6,387 bases of DNA, taken from contig JAPONU010000244.1 in NCBI GenBank assembly GCA_026713745.1, forward strand, positions 1 through 6,387, written 5' to 3'. A model generated the notes under the pieces. That model made no database searches and was not told the DNA's origin. It worked only from the letters and a program-made list of their open reading frames with translations. Origin of the DNA: a bacterium. Lineage in GTDB: Bacteria > Actinomycetota > Acidimicrobiia > Acidimicrobiales > CATQHL01. The position numbers were made by a program, and so were the translations under genes. Of this stretch, positions 1 through 4,798 are shown piece after piece (within the stretch, counting starts at the first letter, position 1; every line of letters starts with the position of its first letter).

Positions 1-636
1 GCCGTGGAGGATCTGGCCGCGGCGGTCGCCTGGGGACAGGAGCGTGGTGTCGTCGTCTGCAGCGACGAGTGCTATGTCGAGTACGTCTGGGACCGAGCCC
101 CCGCCGGGCCGCCGTTGGTGGGAAGATCGATCCTGGCGCACCGCTCCGACGGGGTCGTGGCCGTCCACTCGCTGTCGAAGCGTTCCAACTTCGCCGGCAT
201 GCGCGCCGGCCTGTTCACCGGCGACGCCGAACTGGTGGACTTCTGCGGCCAGGCACGCCGCCACCTCGGGCTCATGGTCCCCGGGCCGGTCCAGGCCGCC
301 GCGACCGTTGCGCTCAACGATGACACGCACGTCGAAGAGCAGCGGCAGCGCTACCGGGGCCGTCTGGAAACGCTGTCAAACCTTCTGGCGGGGCTCGGGT
401 TGCAAGCGCCGTTACCCGAGGGTGCCTTCTACCTCTGGGTGCAGGCTCCCGGCGGCGATGCCTGGGACCTGGCCGAGCGGCTGGCCGCCACCGTGGGGAT
501 GCTGGTCAGCCCCGGTGAGTTCTACGGGGAAGCCGGTGCCGGTCACGTGCGGTTGGCGGCGACGGTGCCCGATGGACGCTTGGCGCTGCTGGCCGAGCGG
601 CTCGGTGCTCCGGGGACACCCGGCGGCCGCCGCTAG
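1..636 (+). CDS. dapC: PLP-dependent aminotransferase, probable succinyldiaminopimelate transaminase (3' part)
   Basis: The reading frame is open from the first base, so the N-terminus lies upstream; 211 codons plus a TAG stop are present. The protein is the C-terminal half of a fold-type I class I/II aminotransferase. It shows the SDECYVEY segment (Asp and Tyr that contact the pyridoxal ring), the PLP-lysine motif SLSKRSNFAGMRAG with the Schiff-base Lys at about codon 60 of the visible part, and a C-terminal HVRLA whose Arg normally binds the substrate carboxylate. In the DAP pathway this cytoplasmic enzyme would convert N-succinyl-2-amino-6-ketopimelate to N-succinyl-L,L-DAP using glutamate. 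The sequence alone proves only an aminotransferase; the DapC call rests on dapD and dapE following directly. dapD starts 9 nt after the stop, so cotranscription is likely. An aspartate-type aminotransferase of other specificity is the main alternative. Confidence 0.85.
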   Translation, partial: AVEDLAAAVAWGQERGVVVCSDECYVEYVWDRAPAGPPLVGRSILAHRSDGVVAVHSLSKRSNFAGMRAGLFTGDAELVDFCGQARRHLGLMVPGPVQAAATVALNDDTHVEEQRQRYRGRLETLSNLLAGLGLQAPLPEGAFYLWVQAPGGDAWDLAERLAATVGMLVSPGEFYGEAGAGHVRLAATVPDGRLALLAERLGAPGTPGGRR

Positions 637-645
637 CCTGCGCGC

Positions 646-1479
646 ATGATCTACCGCGCTGATCTCAAGGCCACGATCGGTGAGTTGTGGGCCGGCCGCT
701 CCGGGTTGTCCGCCGGCGACACCGAGGCCCGCCGGGTCGTCCACGAGGCCATCGATCTGTTGGATGCCGGCGAGGTGCGAGTGGCCGAGATGGCTCCGAA
801 CGGAGACGTCGTCGTCCACGAGTGGTTGAAGCAGGCCATCCTTCTGCTCTTCAAGCTGTCGGAGATGGAGACCACCGAACTGGGCCCCTTCGAGTTCGCC
901 GACAAGATCCCGCTCAAGACCCGCTACCAGGAAAGAGGCGTGCGGGTGGTGCCGGGTGCGTCGGCTCGCTGGGGCAGCTACCAGGCGCCCGGGGTGGTGA
1001 TGATGCCCAGCTACGTGAACATCGGAGCCTGGGTGGGGGCCAACACGATGGTGGACACCTGGGCGACGGTGGGGTCGTGCGCGCAGATCGGCCGCAACGT
1101 GCACCTGTCGGGAGGGGTGGGGATCGGCGGCGTCCTGGAGCCGCCGCAGGCCACCCCGGTCTTCGTGGGCGATGAGTGCCTCATCGGCAGCCGCTGCATC
1201 GTGGCCGACGGGGCGCGGGTCGGCGAGGGCACCGTGCTGGGCGCGGGCTGCATCCTCACCGGGTCCATCCCGGTCATCGACGCCACCACCGGCGAGGAAC
1301 TGGGCCGCGGCGCGGTGCCGGCGTGGTGCGTGGCGGTGTCAGGCACCCGGCCGCGCACGTTCACCGGCGGGGAGTTCGGTCTTCCTTGCGTGCTGGTGGT
1401 CAAGCACCTCACCCCCGGCGAGCGCCACGACAAGTCGGTCCTCAACGACGTGCTGCGCGACCACGGGGCGGCCACCTGA
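646..1479 (+). CDS. dapD: 2,3,4,5-tetrahydropyridine-2,6-dicarboxylate N-succinyltransferase
   Basis: A 277-aa cytoplasmic, trimeric acyltransferase that transfers succinyl from succinyl-CoA to tetrahydrodipicolinate, committing it to the succinylase branch of lysine/DAP synthesis. An N-terminal helical domain (about residues 1-90, with LLDAGEVRVAE and HEWLKQAILLLFK) precedes a left-handed beta-helix of hexapeptide repeats (about 115-215). That helix contains the very conserved stretch from MPSYVNIGAWVG (120-131) through MVDTWATVGSCAQIG (135-149) and NVHLSGGVGIGGVLEP (151-166). Asp137 in VDTW is the expected catalytic acid region. Length and motifs match the E. coli-type DapD (about 274 aa) rather than the longer mycobacterial DapD. 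The ATG at 646 has no clear Shine-Dalgarno sequence. It lies 9 nt after the preceding stop, so coupled reinitiation is likely. A TAGCCT hexamer sits 6 nt upstream, which would also fit a leaderless start, but no -35 is evident. Confidence 0.95.
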   Translation: MIYRADLKATIGELWAGRSGLSAGDTEARRVVHEAIDLLDAGEVRVAEMAPNGDVVVHEWLKQAILLLFKLSEMETTELGPFEFADKIPLKTRYQERGVRVVPGASARWGSYQAPGVVMMPSYVNIGAWVGANTMVDTWATVGSCAQIGRNVHLSGGVGIGGVLEPPQATPVFVGDECLIGSRCIVADGARVGEGTVLGAGCILTGSIPVIDATTGEELGRGAVPAWCVAVSGTRPRTFTGGEFGLPCVLVVKHLTPGERHDKSVLNDVLRDHGAAT

Positions 1480-1485
1480 GCGAGC

Positions 1486-1491
1486 GAGGAG
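1486..1491 (+). promoter_or_regulatory. Ribosome-binding site of dapE
   Basis: GAGGAG lies 7 nt before the GTG at 1499 and 6 nt after the dapD stop. It fixes the dapE start: the same frame is open far upstream inside dapD, but that part is only an out-of-frame reading of dapD. Confidence 0.8.
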
Positions 1492-1498
1492 TCGCGCC

Positions 1499-2590
1499 GT
1501 GAACGTCGCCGCGCCGCCGGTGGACCTGCTGGCGCTGACTGCCGAACTCGTCGGAATCCCGTCGGTCAGCCGCTCCGAGCGCCGCCTGGCCGACCACACC
1601 GAGGCGTGGTGCGCCGGGCACCAATGGCTGGAGACCCACCGGATCGGCGACAACGTGGTGGCGCGCACCACCGGGGGTCGAACCATGCGGCTGCTTGTGG
1701 CAGGGCATCTCGACACCGTGCCGCCCGACGGCAACAGCGATGCGATCCTGGCGGGGGATCGGGTAACCGGGCTGGGCGCGGCCGACATGAAGGGCGGGTT
1801 GGCCGTCATGATGGCCCTTGCCGCGGCCTCCCGGAGTCCGGCGGTCGACGTGACCTACGTGTGGTACGCCGCCGAGGAGATCGCCAGGGAGCACAGCGGG
1901 CTGCTGGAGGTGGCCGAGGCGCGCCCCGACCTGCTGGCCGCCGACGCCGCCGTGCTCGGCGAGCCGACAGGTGCGGTGCCCGAGGCGGGCTGCCAGGGCA
2001 CGATGCACCTCCGGGTCACGCTGGCCGGCCGGCGAGCGCACACGGCACGGCCGTGGATGGGCAGCAACGCCATCCATCGCCTCGGGCACCTGCTGGAGGT
2101 GTTGCGGGCGTACCAACCGCGGCGACCGGTGATCGATGGGTGCGCGTTCGGCGAGGCACTGCAGGCCACGTCGGTCTCCGGTGGGGTTGCGCGCAACGTG
2201 GTGCCCGACGAGGTCGCCCTCGTGTTGAACCACCGCTTTGCACCCGACCGCACACCGCAGGAGGCCGAGGACCACGTGCGGGAGCTGCTCGCCGGGCACC
2301 TCACCGACGGCGACTCCGTGGAGGTTCTGGAGACGGCACCCGCGGCTGCGCCGCATCTCGACCACCCGTTGCTGGCGTCGATTGTCGAGGCCGGAGGGGG
2401 GCCGGGCGCGGTGCGCGCCAAGCTGGGATGGACCGATGCGGCGTTCTTCGCCGAGCGCGGCGTGCCCGCGTTGAATTTCGGTCCGGGCGACGCCGAGTTG
2501 GCCCACACGGCGGGGGAGTATGTGACCCGCGACTCCCTGGAGACGGTCTACGAGGCGCTGGCCGCGGTCATATTCGGCGCAGCACGCTGA
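1499..2590 (+). CDS. dapE: Succinyl-diaminopimelate desuccinylase, M20 metallopeptidase family
   Basis: A 363-aa cytoplasmic di-zinc hydrolase that removes succinate from N-succinyl-L,L-DAP to give L,L-DAP, a precursor of lysine and peptidoglycan. M20 landmarks are all visible: AGHLDTVPP with metal ligand His70 and Asp72; AADMKGG with bridging Asp96; YAAEE with general base Glu126 and ligand Glu127; LGEPTG with ligand Glu155; a dimerisation-domain His181 in RRAHTARPWMG; and the last metal ligand His336 in ELAHTAGE. Features such as GCQGT, RAHTARPWMG.NAIH, SGGVARNVVPDE and KLGWTDAAFF match the high-GC Gram-positive DapE type. The GTG start at 1499 is supported by a well-placed GAGGAG, and the protein begins VDLLALTAELVGIPSVS as family members do. 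It follows dapD by 19 nt in the same operon. Its last 23 bp overlap the 3' end of lexA on the other strand, so no separate terminator fits between them. Confidence 0.94.
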   Translation: MNVAAPPVDLLALTAELVGIPSVSRSERRLADHTEAWCAGHQWLETHRIGDNVVARTTGGRTMRLLVAGHLDTVPPDGNSDAILAGDRVTGLGAADMKGGLAVMMALAAASRSPAVDVTYVWYAAEEIAREHSGLLEVAEARPDLLAADAAVLGEPTGAVPEAGCQGTMHLRVTLAGRRAHTARPWMGSNAIHRLGHLLEVLRAYQPRRPVIDGCAFGEALQATSVSGGVARNVVPDEVALVLNHRFAPDRTPQEAEDHVRELLAGHLTDGDSVEVLETAPAAAPHLDHPLLASIVEAGGGPGAVRAKLGWTDAAFFAERGVPALNFGPGDAELAHTAGEYVTRDSLETVYEALAAVIFGAAR

Positions 2591-3251
2591 CGACCCGGCC
2601 GTAGATCTGCAGGTCCTTCGCCGGGTAGCGCTGGGGCGGGTAGTCGGGGTTCGAGGACACCAGCACGACCTCGTCGCCCTCGCGGCGGAACCGCTTCACG
2701 GCCGCCTCGTCGCCGGGCAGGCCGGCCACCACGATGTCGCCCTCGCCTGCGAGATGCTGCATCCGCACCACCAGCAGGTCGCCGTGGAGGATGCCGTCGC
2801 CGGTCATCGAGTCGCCGCGCACGCGCACCACGAAAGCGTCCTGCTGGCCGACGAACTCCGTCGGCAGCGGCAGCGTCTCCTCGATGTTCTCGTGGGCCAG
2901 GACACCCGAACCGGCCGCCACGTCGCCGACGAGGGGCACGTAGCTGACCGGATGGCGGTCTACGGCGTGTCCCGAGACCGGGTCGTAGCTCACCTCGAGC
3001 GCTCGTGGCTTGGTGGGGTCGCGCCGCAGGAATCCCTGCTGCTCCAAGATCACGAGGTGGCGCTGGACCGACGCCGGCGAGATGAGACCGACGGCCTTGC
3101 AGATCTCGCGCACCGACGGCGGATAGCCGCGCTCGCGGGTGTACTCGGCGACGAAGTGGATGATGGCCCGGCGCCGTTCTGACAGCTTGGCTACGGCCGC
3201 GGCTGGTGGCTTGGCGCTCTCGGTGTTGTAGGTCGTTGTCTTGCTGCTCAT
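2568..3251 (-). CDS. lexA: LexA repressor, SOS regulator and self-cleaving S24 protease
   Basis: A 227-aa transcriptional repressor of DNA-damage genes that cleaves itself when stimulated by RecA filaments. The N-terminal winged helix (about residues 23-90) has the LexA signature YPPSVREI, helix-turn-helix SPASVQRHL and wing GFLRRDPTKPRALEV. The C-terminal S24 domain has the scissile Ala113-Gly114 in VGDVAAGSG, nucleophile Ser148 in GDSMTGDGI and general base Lys186 in EAAVKRF. The spacings (35 residues from cleavage site to Ser, 38 from Ser to Lys) fit the family. The start at 3251 is chosen because AGGAAGG lies 5 nt before it; an in-frame ATG 15 nt further upstream (3266) lacks a ribosome site. 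A Ser/Thr/Lys/Pro/Ala-rich tail of about 20 residues precedes the winged helix. lexA is divergent from a small membrane-protein gene and converges on dapE. The shared upstream gap suggests autoregulation. Confidence 0.96.
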   Translation of the reverse strand: MSSKTTTYNTESAKPPAAAVAKLSERRRAIIHFVAEYTRERGYPPSVREICKAVGLISPASVQRHLVILEQQGFLRRDPTKPRALEVSYDPVSGHAVDRHPVSYVPLVGDVAAGSGVLAHENIEETLPLPTEFVGQQDAFVVRVRGDSMTGDGILHGDLLVVRMQHLAGEGDIVVAGLPGDEAAVKRFRREGDEVVLVSSNPDYPPQRYPAKDLQIYGRVVSVLRRI

Positions 3252-3256
3252 GCTGG

Positions 3257-3263
3257 CCTTCCT
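3257..3263 (-). promoter_or_regulatory. Ribosome-binding site of lexA
   Basis: Read on the - strand this is AGGAAGG, 5 nt before the ATG at 3251. It lies inside the alternative 5' extension starting at 3266 and so favours the shorter start. Confidence 0.75.
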
Positions 3264-3271
3264 CATGCGGA

Positions 3272-3289
3272 CCGGATCTGCTGATCCGG
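3272..3289. repeat. Perfect inverted repeat in the lexA leader
   Basis: CCGGATC and GATCCGG form perfect 7-bp arms around TGCT. The repeat lies between the proposed lexA promoter and its ribosome-binding site, close to the predicted transcription start. It could be an operator for a dimeric regulator or a small hairpin at the 5' end of the lexA mRNA. It does not resemble the CGAAC-N4-GTTCG LexA box. Confidence 0.55.
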
Positions 3290-3291
3290 AC

Positions 3292-3320
3292 TTGATATGT
3301 ACAGGTGTTTCGAGTTACAA
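3292..3320 (-). promoter_or_regulatory. Candidate lexA promoter, overlapping the opposite promoter
   Basis: On the - strand TTGTAA (3320-3315) and TATCAA (3297-3292) are 17 nt apart, each matching consensus at 4 of 6 positions. Transcription would start near 3285, leaving a leader of about 35 nt before the ATG at 3251. The elements lie almost exactly on those of the rightward promoter, so the two polymerase sites should be mutually exclusive. Confidence 0.4.
3299..3310. promoter_or_regulatory. Candidate degenerate LexA operator
   Basis: On the - strand the sequence is AAAC-ACCT-GTAC. Compared with the Gram-positive/actinobacterial LexA core GAAC-N4-GTTC it has two mismatches, and its AACACCTGT core differs at one base from the AACACATGT core of the mycobacterial lexA box as recalled. 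It sits in the spacer between -35 and -10 of both opposed promoters, where one bound LexA dimer could block both. The match is imperfect, so this is a candidate only. Confidence 0.4.
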
Positions 3321-3321
3321 T

Positions 3322-3522
3322 GTTGTCATGCCCTCTCGAGCACTCGCCGGAACCACAGCAGGACAAAGTGATGGAGCACATTCGTGCATCTCTGCTGCAG
3401 GCTCACACATAGCTGGTACGCATGTTGGCAGATCGCGACCTGCAAGTCAAGGACCCTTTGCGTCGCGGCGGCTGGAGCCGTCAGCGCTCGCTGTGTCACA
3501 CCCCCCGGTCACGCTGTCGGGT
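3322..3522 (+). other. Leader or alternative N-terminal coding region before the small membrane protein
   Basis: About 200 nt between the rightward promoter and the ATG at 3523. The frame of the membrane protein stays open through all of it, and an ATG at 3328 lies 6 nt after the -10, the geometry of leaderless actinobacterial genes. Against coding, third positions up to about 3450 are A/T-rich compared with every clear gene here, and the translation is a low-complexity Ser/Gly/Ala/His stretch. From about 3457 the third-position bias becomes G/C-rich. A short imperfect hairpin (GCAC/GTGC stem at 3376-3387, extended by GAT/ATC) is present. No recognisable RNA family was seen. Confidence 0.35.
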
Positions 3523-3780
3523 ATGGAATTCACAACAGTGCCGGCGCAACCGTCCCCCCCAGGCGTAGCGGCGCCGGCCCCCGGTGATGCGAGCACCCGC
3601 CGCTCGGCCCGGGTCTATCTGTGGCGGCGCGCCGTCGTGCTCGCCGCGCTGGTGTGCCTCCTCTGGGGCGCCCTGTGGGGAGTGTTCCAACTCGGAGGCT
3701 ACGTGGGTGAGCGCCTGGTGGCCCCGGCGCTGGGGACGGCGCCCGTCCCCAGCGCCGACGGGCCTCAGGCCGACTCGTGA
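3523..3780 (+). CDS. Small single-pass membrane protein divergent from lexA
   Basis: An 85-aa protein from the ATG at 3523: a Pro/Ala-rich N-terminal part (about residues 1-35, ending in basic RRSARVYLWRR), one hydrophobic helix (AVVLAALVCLLWGALWGVFQLGGYVG, about 38-63) and a short 22-residue Pro/Ala tail. The positive-inside rule predicts a cytoplasmic N-terminus and an outside C-terminus. Third codon positions are strongly G/C, supporting real coding. The family is not recognised. In Bacillus (yneA) and Mycobacterium (chiZ) the gene divergent from lexA encodes an SOS-induced, single-pass protein with an external LysM domain that affects division or cell wall. Topology and position fit, but no LysM is present, so this is analogy only. 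The ATG at 3523 lacks a good ribosome site. An in-frame GTG at 3493, or the ATG at 3328 (150 aa, leaderless), could be the true start. The 3' end overlaps the converging reductase gene by 16 bp. Confidence 0.55.
   Translation: MEFTTVPAQPSPPGVAAPAPGDASTRRSARVYLWRRAVVLAALVCLLWGALWGVFQLGGYVGERLVAPALGTAPVPSADGPQADS
3725..3757. terminator. Perfect 15-bp stem-loop, probable terminator of the leftward reductase gene
   Basis: Positions 3725-3739 and 3743-3757 are exact reverse complements (CGGCGCTGGGGACGG against CCGTCCCCAGCGCCG) with a 3-nt loop. The stem lies 7 bp past the stop of the reductase gene on the - strand and inside the last codons of the small membrane-protein gene on the + strand. There is no U-tract on either side, as is common for terminators in high-GC actinobacteria. 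Because the structure is symmetrical, it may also affect rightward transcripts. Confidence 0.6.
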
Positions 3781-4529
3781 GGATCGCGCCGTCGCAGGTA
3801 GCGGGCGAAGGTCATGCCGTCGGCCACGAGCAGGCGGTCCAGCCGGAGGCTGTGCCCCGCCTGTGGTGCGGCGCCTTCGATCATGCCGGGTCCGCCGGGC
3901 GCCAGCAGCGGCGACCGGGTGATGCAGAACTCGTCGATCAGGTCAGCGGTGGCGAAGGCGGCGTTCAGGTGGGGCCCGCCCTCCAGCAGGATGAGCGAAC
4001 GGCCCTCGGCGGCCAGGTCGGCGGTGATCGCGGCCGCCTCGGCCGCCCGCTCCCCGGCGGTGCGCACGTCGGCCACCTCGGCGAGGCGCTCCCGCCGCGG
4101 AGCGGGCACGGCCGCGGCCAGGTAGAGCCGCACACGCTCGGGGCCGCCGAACAGCCGGGCCGCTGGATCCAGTTCACCGCGGGCGCTCACGACGGCGAGC
4201 AGCGGCACGGCCTCCTGGCCTCTCTCCAGCCGGCGCTCGCGGACCTCCGCCGCCGGCGACGGCGGCCCGTAGTCCTCGCTGCGGGCAGTGCCGGCGCCCA
4301 CGACGATGGCATCGGCGCAGCCCCGCAGGGCGCTGAGCACCGCCCAGTCCGTCGGCCCTCCCAGCGGGCCCGAGCGGCCCTGCACGCTCACTGAGCCATC
4401 CACGCTGGTGATCATGCAGAGCATCACCCAGGGCCGGTCGGGGCAGCGGGGTCGTGCCACCTGCTCGTACACCTCGAGATGGTCCACCTCCGGGACGAAC
4501 CGGGGCCAGACCTGTTGCATCGCGACCAT
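3765..4529 (-). CDS. RibD C-terminal-domain protein, pyrimidine reductase-like
   Basis: A 254-aa cytoplasmic protein of the RibD_C/dihydrofolate-reductase-like fold, expected to use NAD(P)H. Family marks are PWVMLCMITSVDGSVS (about residues 33-48), the nucleotide-binding CADAIVVGAGTARSEDYG (71-88), the SLILLEGGPHLNAAF segment (178-192) and DEFCITRSPLLAPGG (199-213). In RibD this domain reduces the ribose of the 5-amino-6-ribosylaminouracil phosphate intermediate in riboflavin synthesis. There is no deaminase domain, so this is a stand-alone reductase. It could serve riboflavin or deazaflavin supply, or reduce another pyrimidine or pterin; the substrate cannot be told from sequence. The ATG at 4529 is chosen because GGAGG lies 4 nt upstream. 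Another ATG at 4520 is possible, and the open frame further up to 4748 lacks family-like sequence. The gene is divergent from nrdJ and converges on the small membrane-protein gene. Confidence 0.85.
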   Translation of the reverse strand: MVAMQQVWPRFVPEVDHLEVYEQVARPRCPDRPWVMLCMITSVDGSVSVQGRSGPLGGPTDWAVLSALRGCADAIVVGAGTARSEDYGPPSPAAEVRERRLERGQEAVPLLAVVSARGELDPAARLFGGPERVRLYLAAAVPAPRRERLAEVADVRTAGERAAEAAAITADLAAEGRSLILLEGGPHLNAAFATADLIDEFCITRSPLLAPGGPGMIEGAAPQAGHSLRLDRLLVADGMTFARYLRRRDPHESA

Positions 4530-4532
4530 CGG

Positions 4533-4538
4533 TCCTCC
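4533..4538 (-). promoter_or_regulatory. Ribosome-binding site of the pyrimidine reductase-like gene
   Basis: Read on the - strand this is GGAGGA, with GGAGG ending 4 nt before the ATG at 4529. It is slightly close but far better than anything before the upstream in-frame starts. Confidence 0.7.
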
Positions 4539-4565
4539 AGCGCTTCGGGCGGTGCCTGCGTCGTC

Positions 4566-4584
4566 TCTCCACAAGGTATCCACA
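4566..4584. promoter_or_regulatory. Pair of DnaA-box-like sequences
   Basis: GTATCCACA (4576-4584) matches the classical DnaA box TTATCCACA at 8 of 9 positions. TCTCCACA (4566-4573) is a weaker second copy in the same orientation. The CCACA cores are 11 bp apart, one helical turn. They lie between the divergent reductase and nrdJ genes. DnaA control of ribonucleotide reductase genes is known for E. coli nrdAB; whether it applies here is untested. Confidence 0.3.
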
Positions 4585-4606
4585 GAACGGCTGCGGAAGG
4601 CCCTGG

Positions 4607-4666
4607 GGGAAATCTCTGCCCGGGTGGTGGAAACGTCCACCGACCGGCGGGAAATCTCCGGGAATC
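4607..4666 (+). repeat. Direct repeat GGGAAATCTC flanking a hairpin upstream of nrdJ
   Basis: GGGAAATCTC occurs exactly at 4607-4616 and 4649-4658 (42 bp start to start), with a partial third copy GGGAATC at 4660-4666, 11 bp after the second. Between the full copies is an inverted repeat: GGTGGA (4626-4631), loop AACG, TCCACC (4636-4641), extended by CCGG (4620-4623) pairing with CCGG (4644-4647) across a 2x2 internal loop. The spacings of roughly four turns and one turn suggest cooperative protein sites; an RNA structure is the alternative. Confidence 0.5.
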
Positions 4667-4733
4667 GCCCGACGCCTCGGCGAGAGCCCGTCTCCGGCAG
4701 GTGGCCGATGGGTAGCTTCAGCCAACCCCGATC

Positions 4734-4739
4734 TAGAGT
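4734..4739 (+). promoter_or_regulatory. Possible -10 element for nrdJ
   Basis: TAGAGT fits the TANNNT -10 pattern and lies 59 nt before the nrdJ GTG. No good -35 is visible at 16-18 nt spacing, so either an activator is needed or the real promoter is elsewhere in the gap. Confidence 0.25.
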
Positions 4740-4766
4740 TGAGTCCACGAGGTGGCTGCTGGGAGC

Positions 4767-4783
4767 CCCGGTAGCGCGCCGGG
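4767..4783 (+). promoter_or_regulatory. Hairpin overlapping the GGGAGG ribosome site before nrdJ
   Basis: CCCGG (4767-4771) and CCGGG (4779-4783) form a 5-bp G/C stem with a 7-nt loop. The 3' arm covers the first three bases of GGGAGG (4781-4786), so folding would hide part of that ribosome-binding sequence. AAGGTGA (4788-4794), 4 nt before the GTG, stays free and may be the working site. Confidence 0.35.
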
Positions 4784-4798
4784 AGGCAAGGTGAGCAC

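Larger units (their letters stand above)
3292..3321 (+). promoter_or_regulatory. Sigma70-type promoter reading rightward, away from lexA
   Basis: TTGATA (3292-3297) and TACAAT (3316-3321) are separated by 18 nt, each matching the -35/-10 consensus at 5 of 6 positions. This is the best-looking promoter in the window. Transcription would begin near 3328, which is itself an ATG in frame with the downstream membrane-protein gene. Confidence 0.6.

Noticed and set aside
1172..1498. 5' extension of the dapE frame into dapD
   Set aside because: The extension is dapD read out of frame; the M20 domain begins right after the GTG at 1499, which has a good GAGGAG.
1442..2506. 354-codon open frame on the - strand across dapE
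   Set aside because: A high-GC antisense shadow of dapE, rich in Arg/Gly/His/Pro with no recognisable domain and no ribosome site.
3252..3266. Longer LexA start at 3266 adding five residues
   Set aside because: There is no Shine-Dalgarno before it, and the clear AGGAAGG for the ATG at 3251 lies inside the extension. It cannot be excluded without N-terminal data.
3370..3390. Structured small RNA around the GCAC/GTGC hairpin
   Set aside because: A 4-bp stem with a bulged extension is expected by chance in this much sequence; nothing else supports an RNA gene.
3384..3587. 67-codon + strand open frame starting MHLCC in the lexA-divergent gap
   Set aside because: It overlaps the better supported membrane-protein frame, has no ribosome site, no consistent codon bias and no recognisable segment.
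4600..4720. Cobalamin riboswitch upstream of nrdJ
   Set aside because: GGGAA and GGTGGAAA...CGGCGGG fragments resemble parts of the consensus, but the B12-box (GCCACTG-like) segment and the order of stems are missing. B12 riboswitches normally repress B12-independent enzymes, not the B12-dependent class II one. A covariance-model search would decide.
4530..4748. N-terminal extension of the pyrimidine reductase-like protein
   Set aside because: The extra residues are Arg/Ser-rich without family similarity and cover the divergent promoter region; GGAGG supports the ATG at 4529.
4530..4798. NrdR boxes upstream of nrdJ
   Set aside because: No pair of A/T-rich ACA-CTATAT-like palindromes with the expected spacing was found in the gap.
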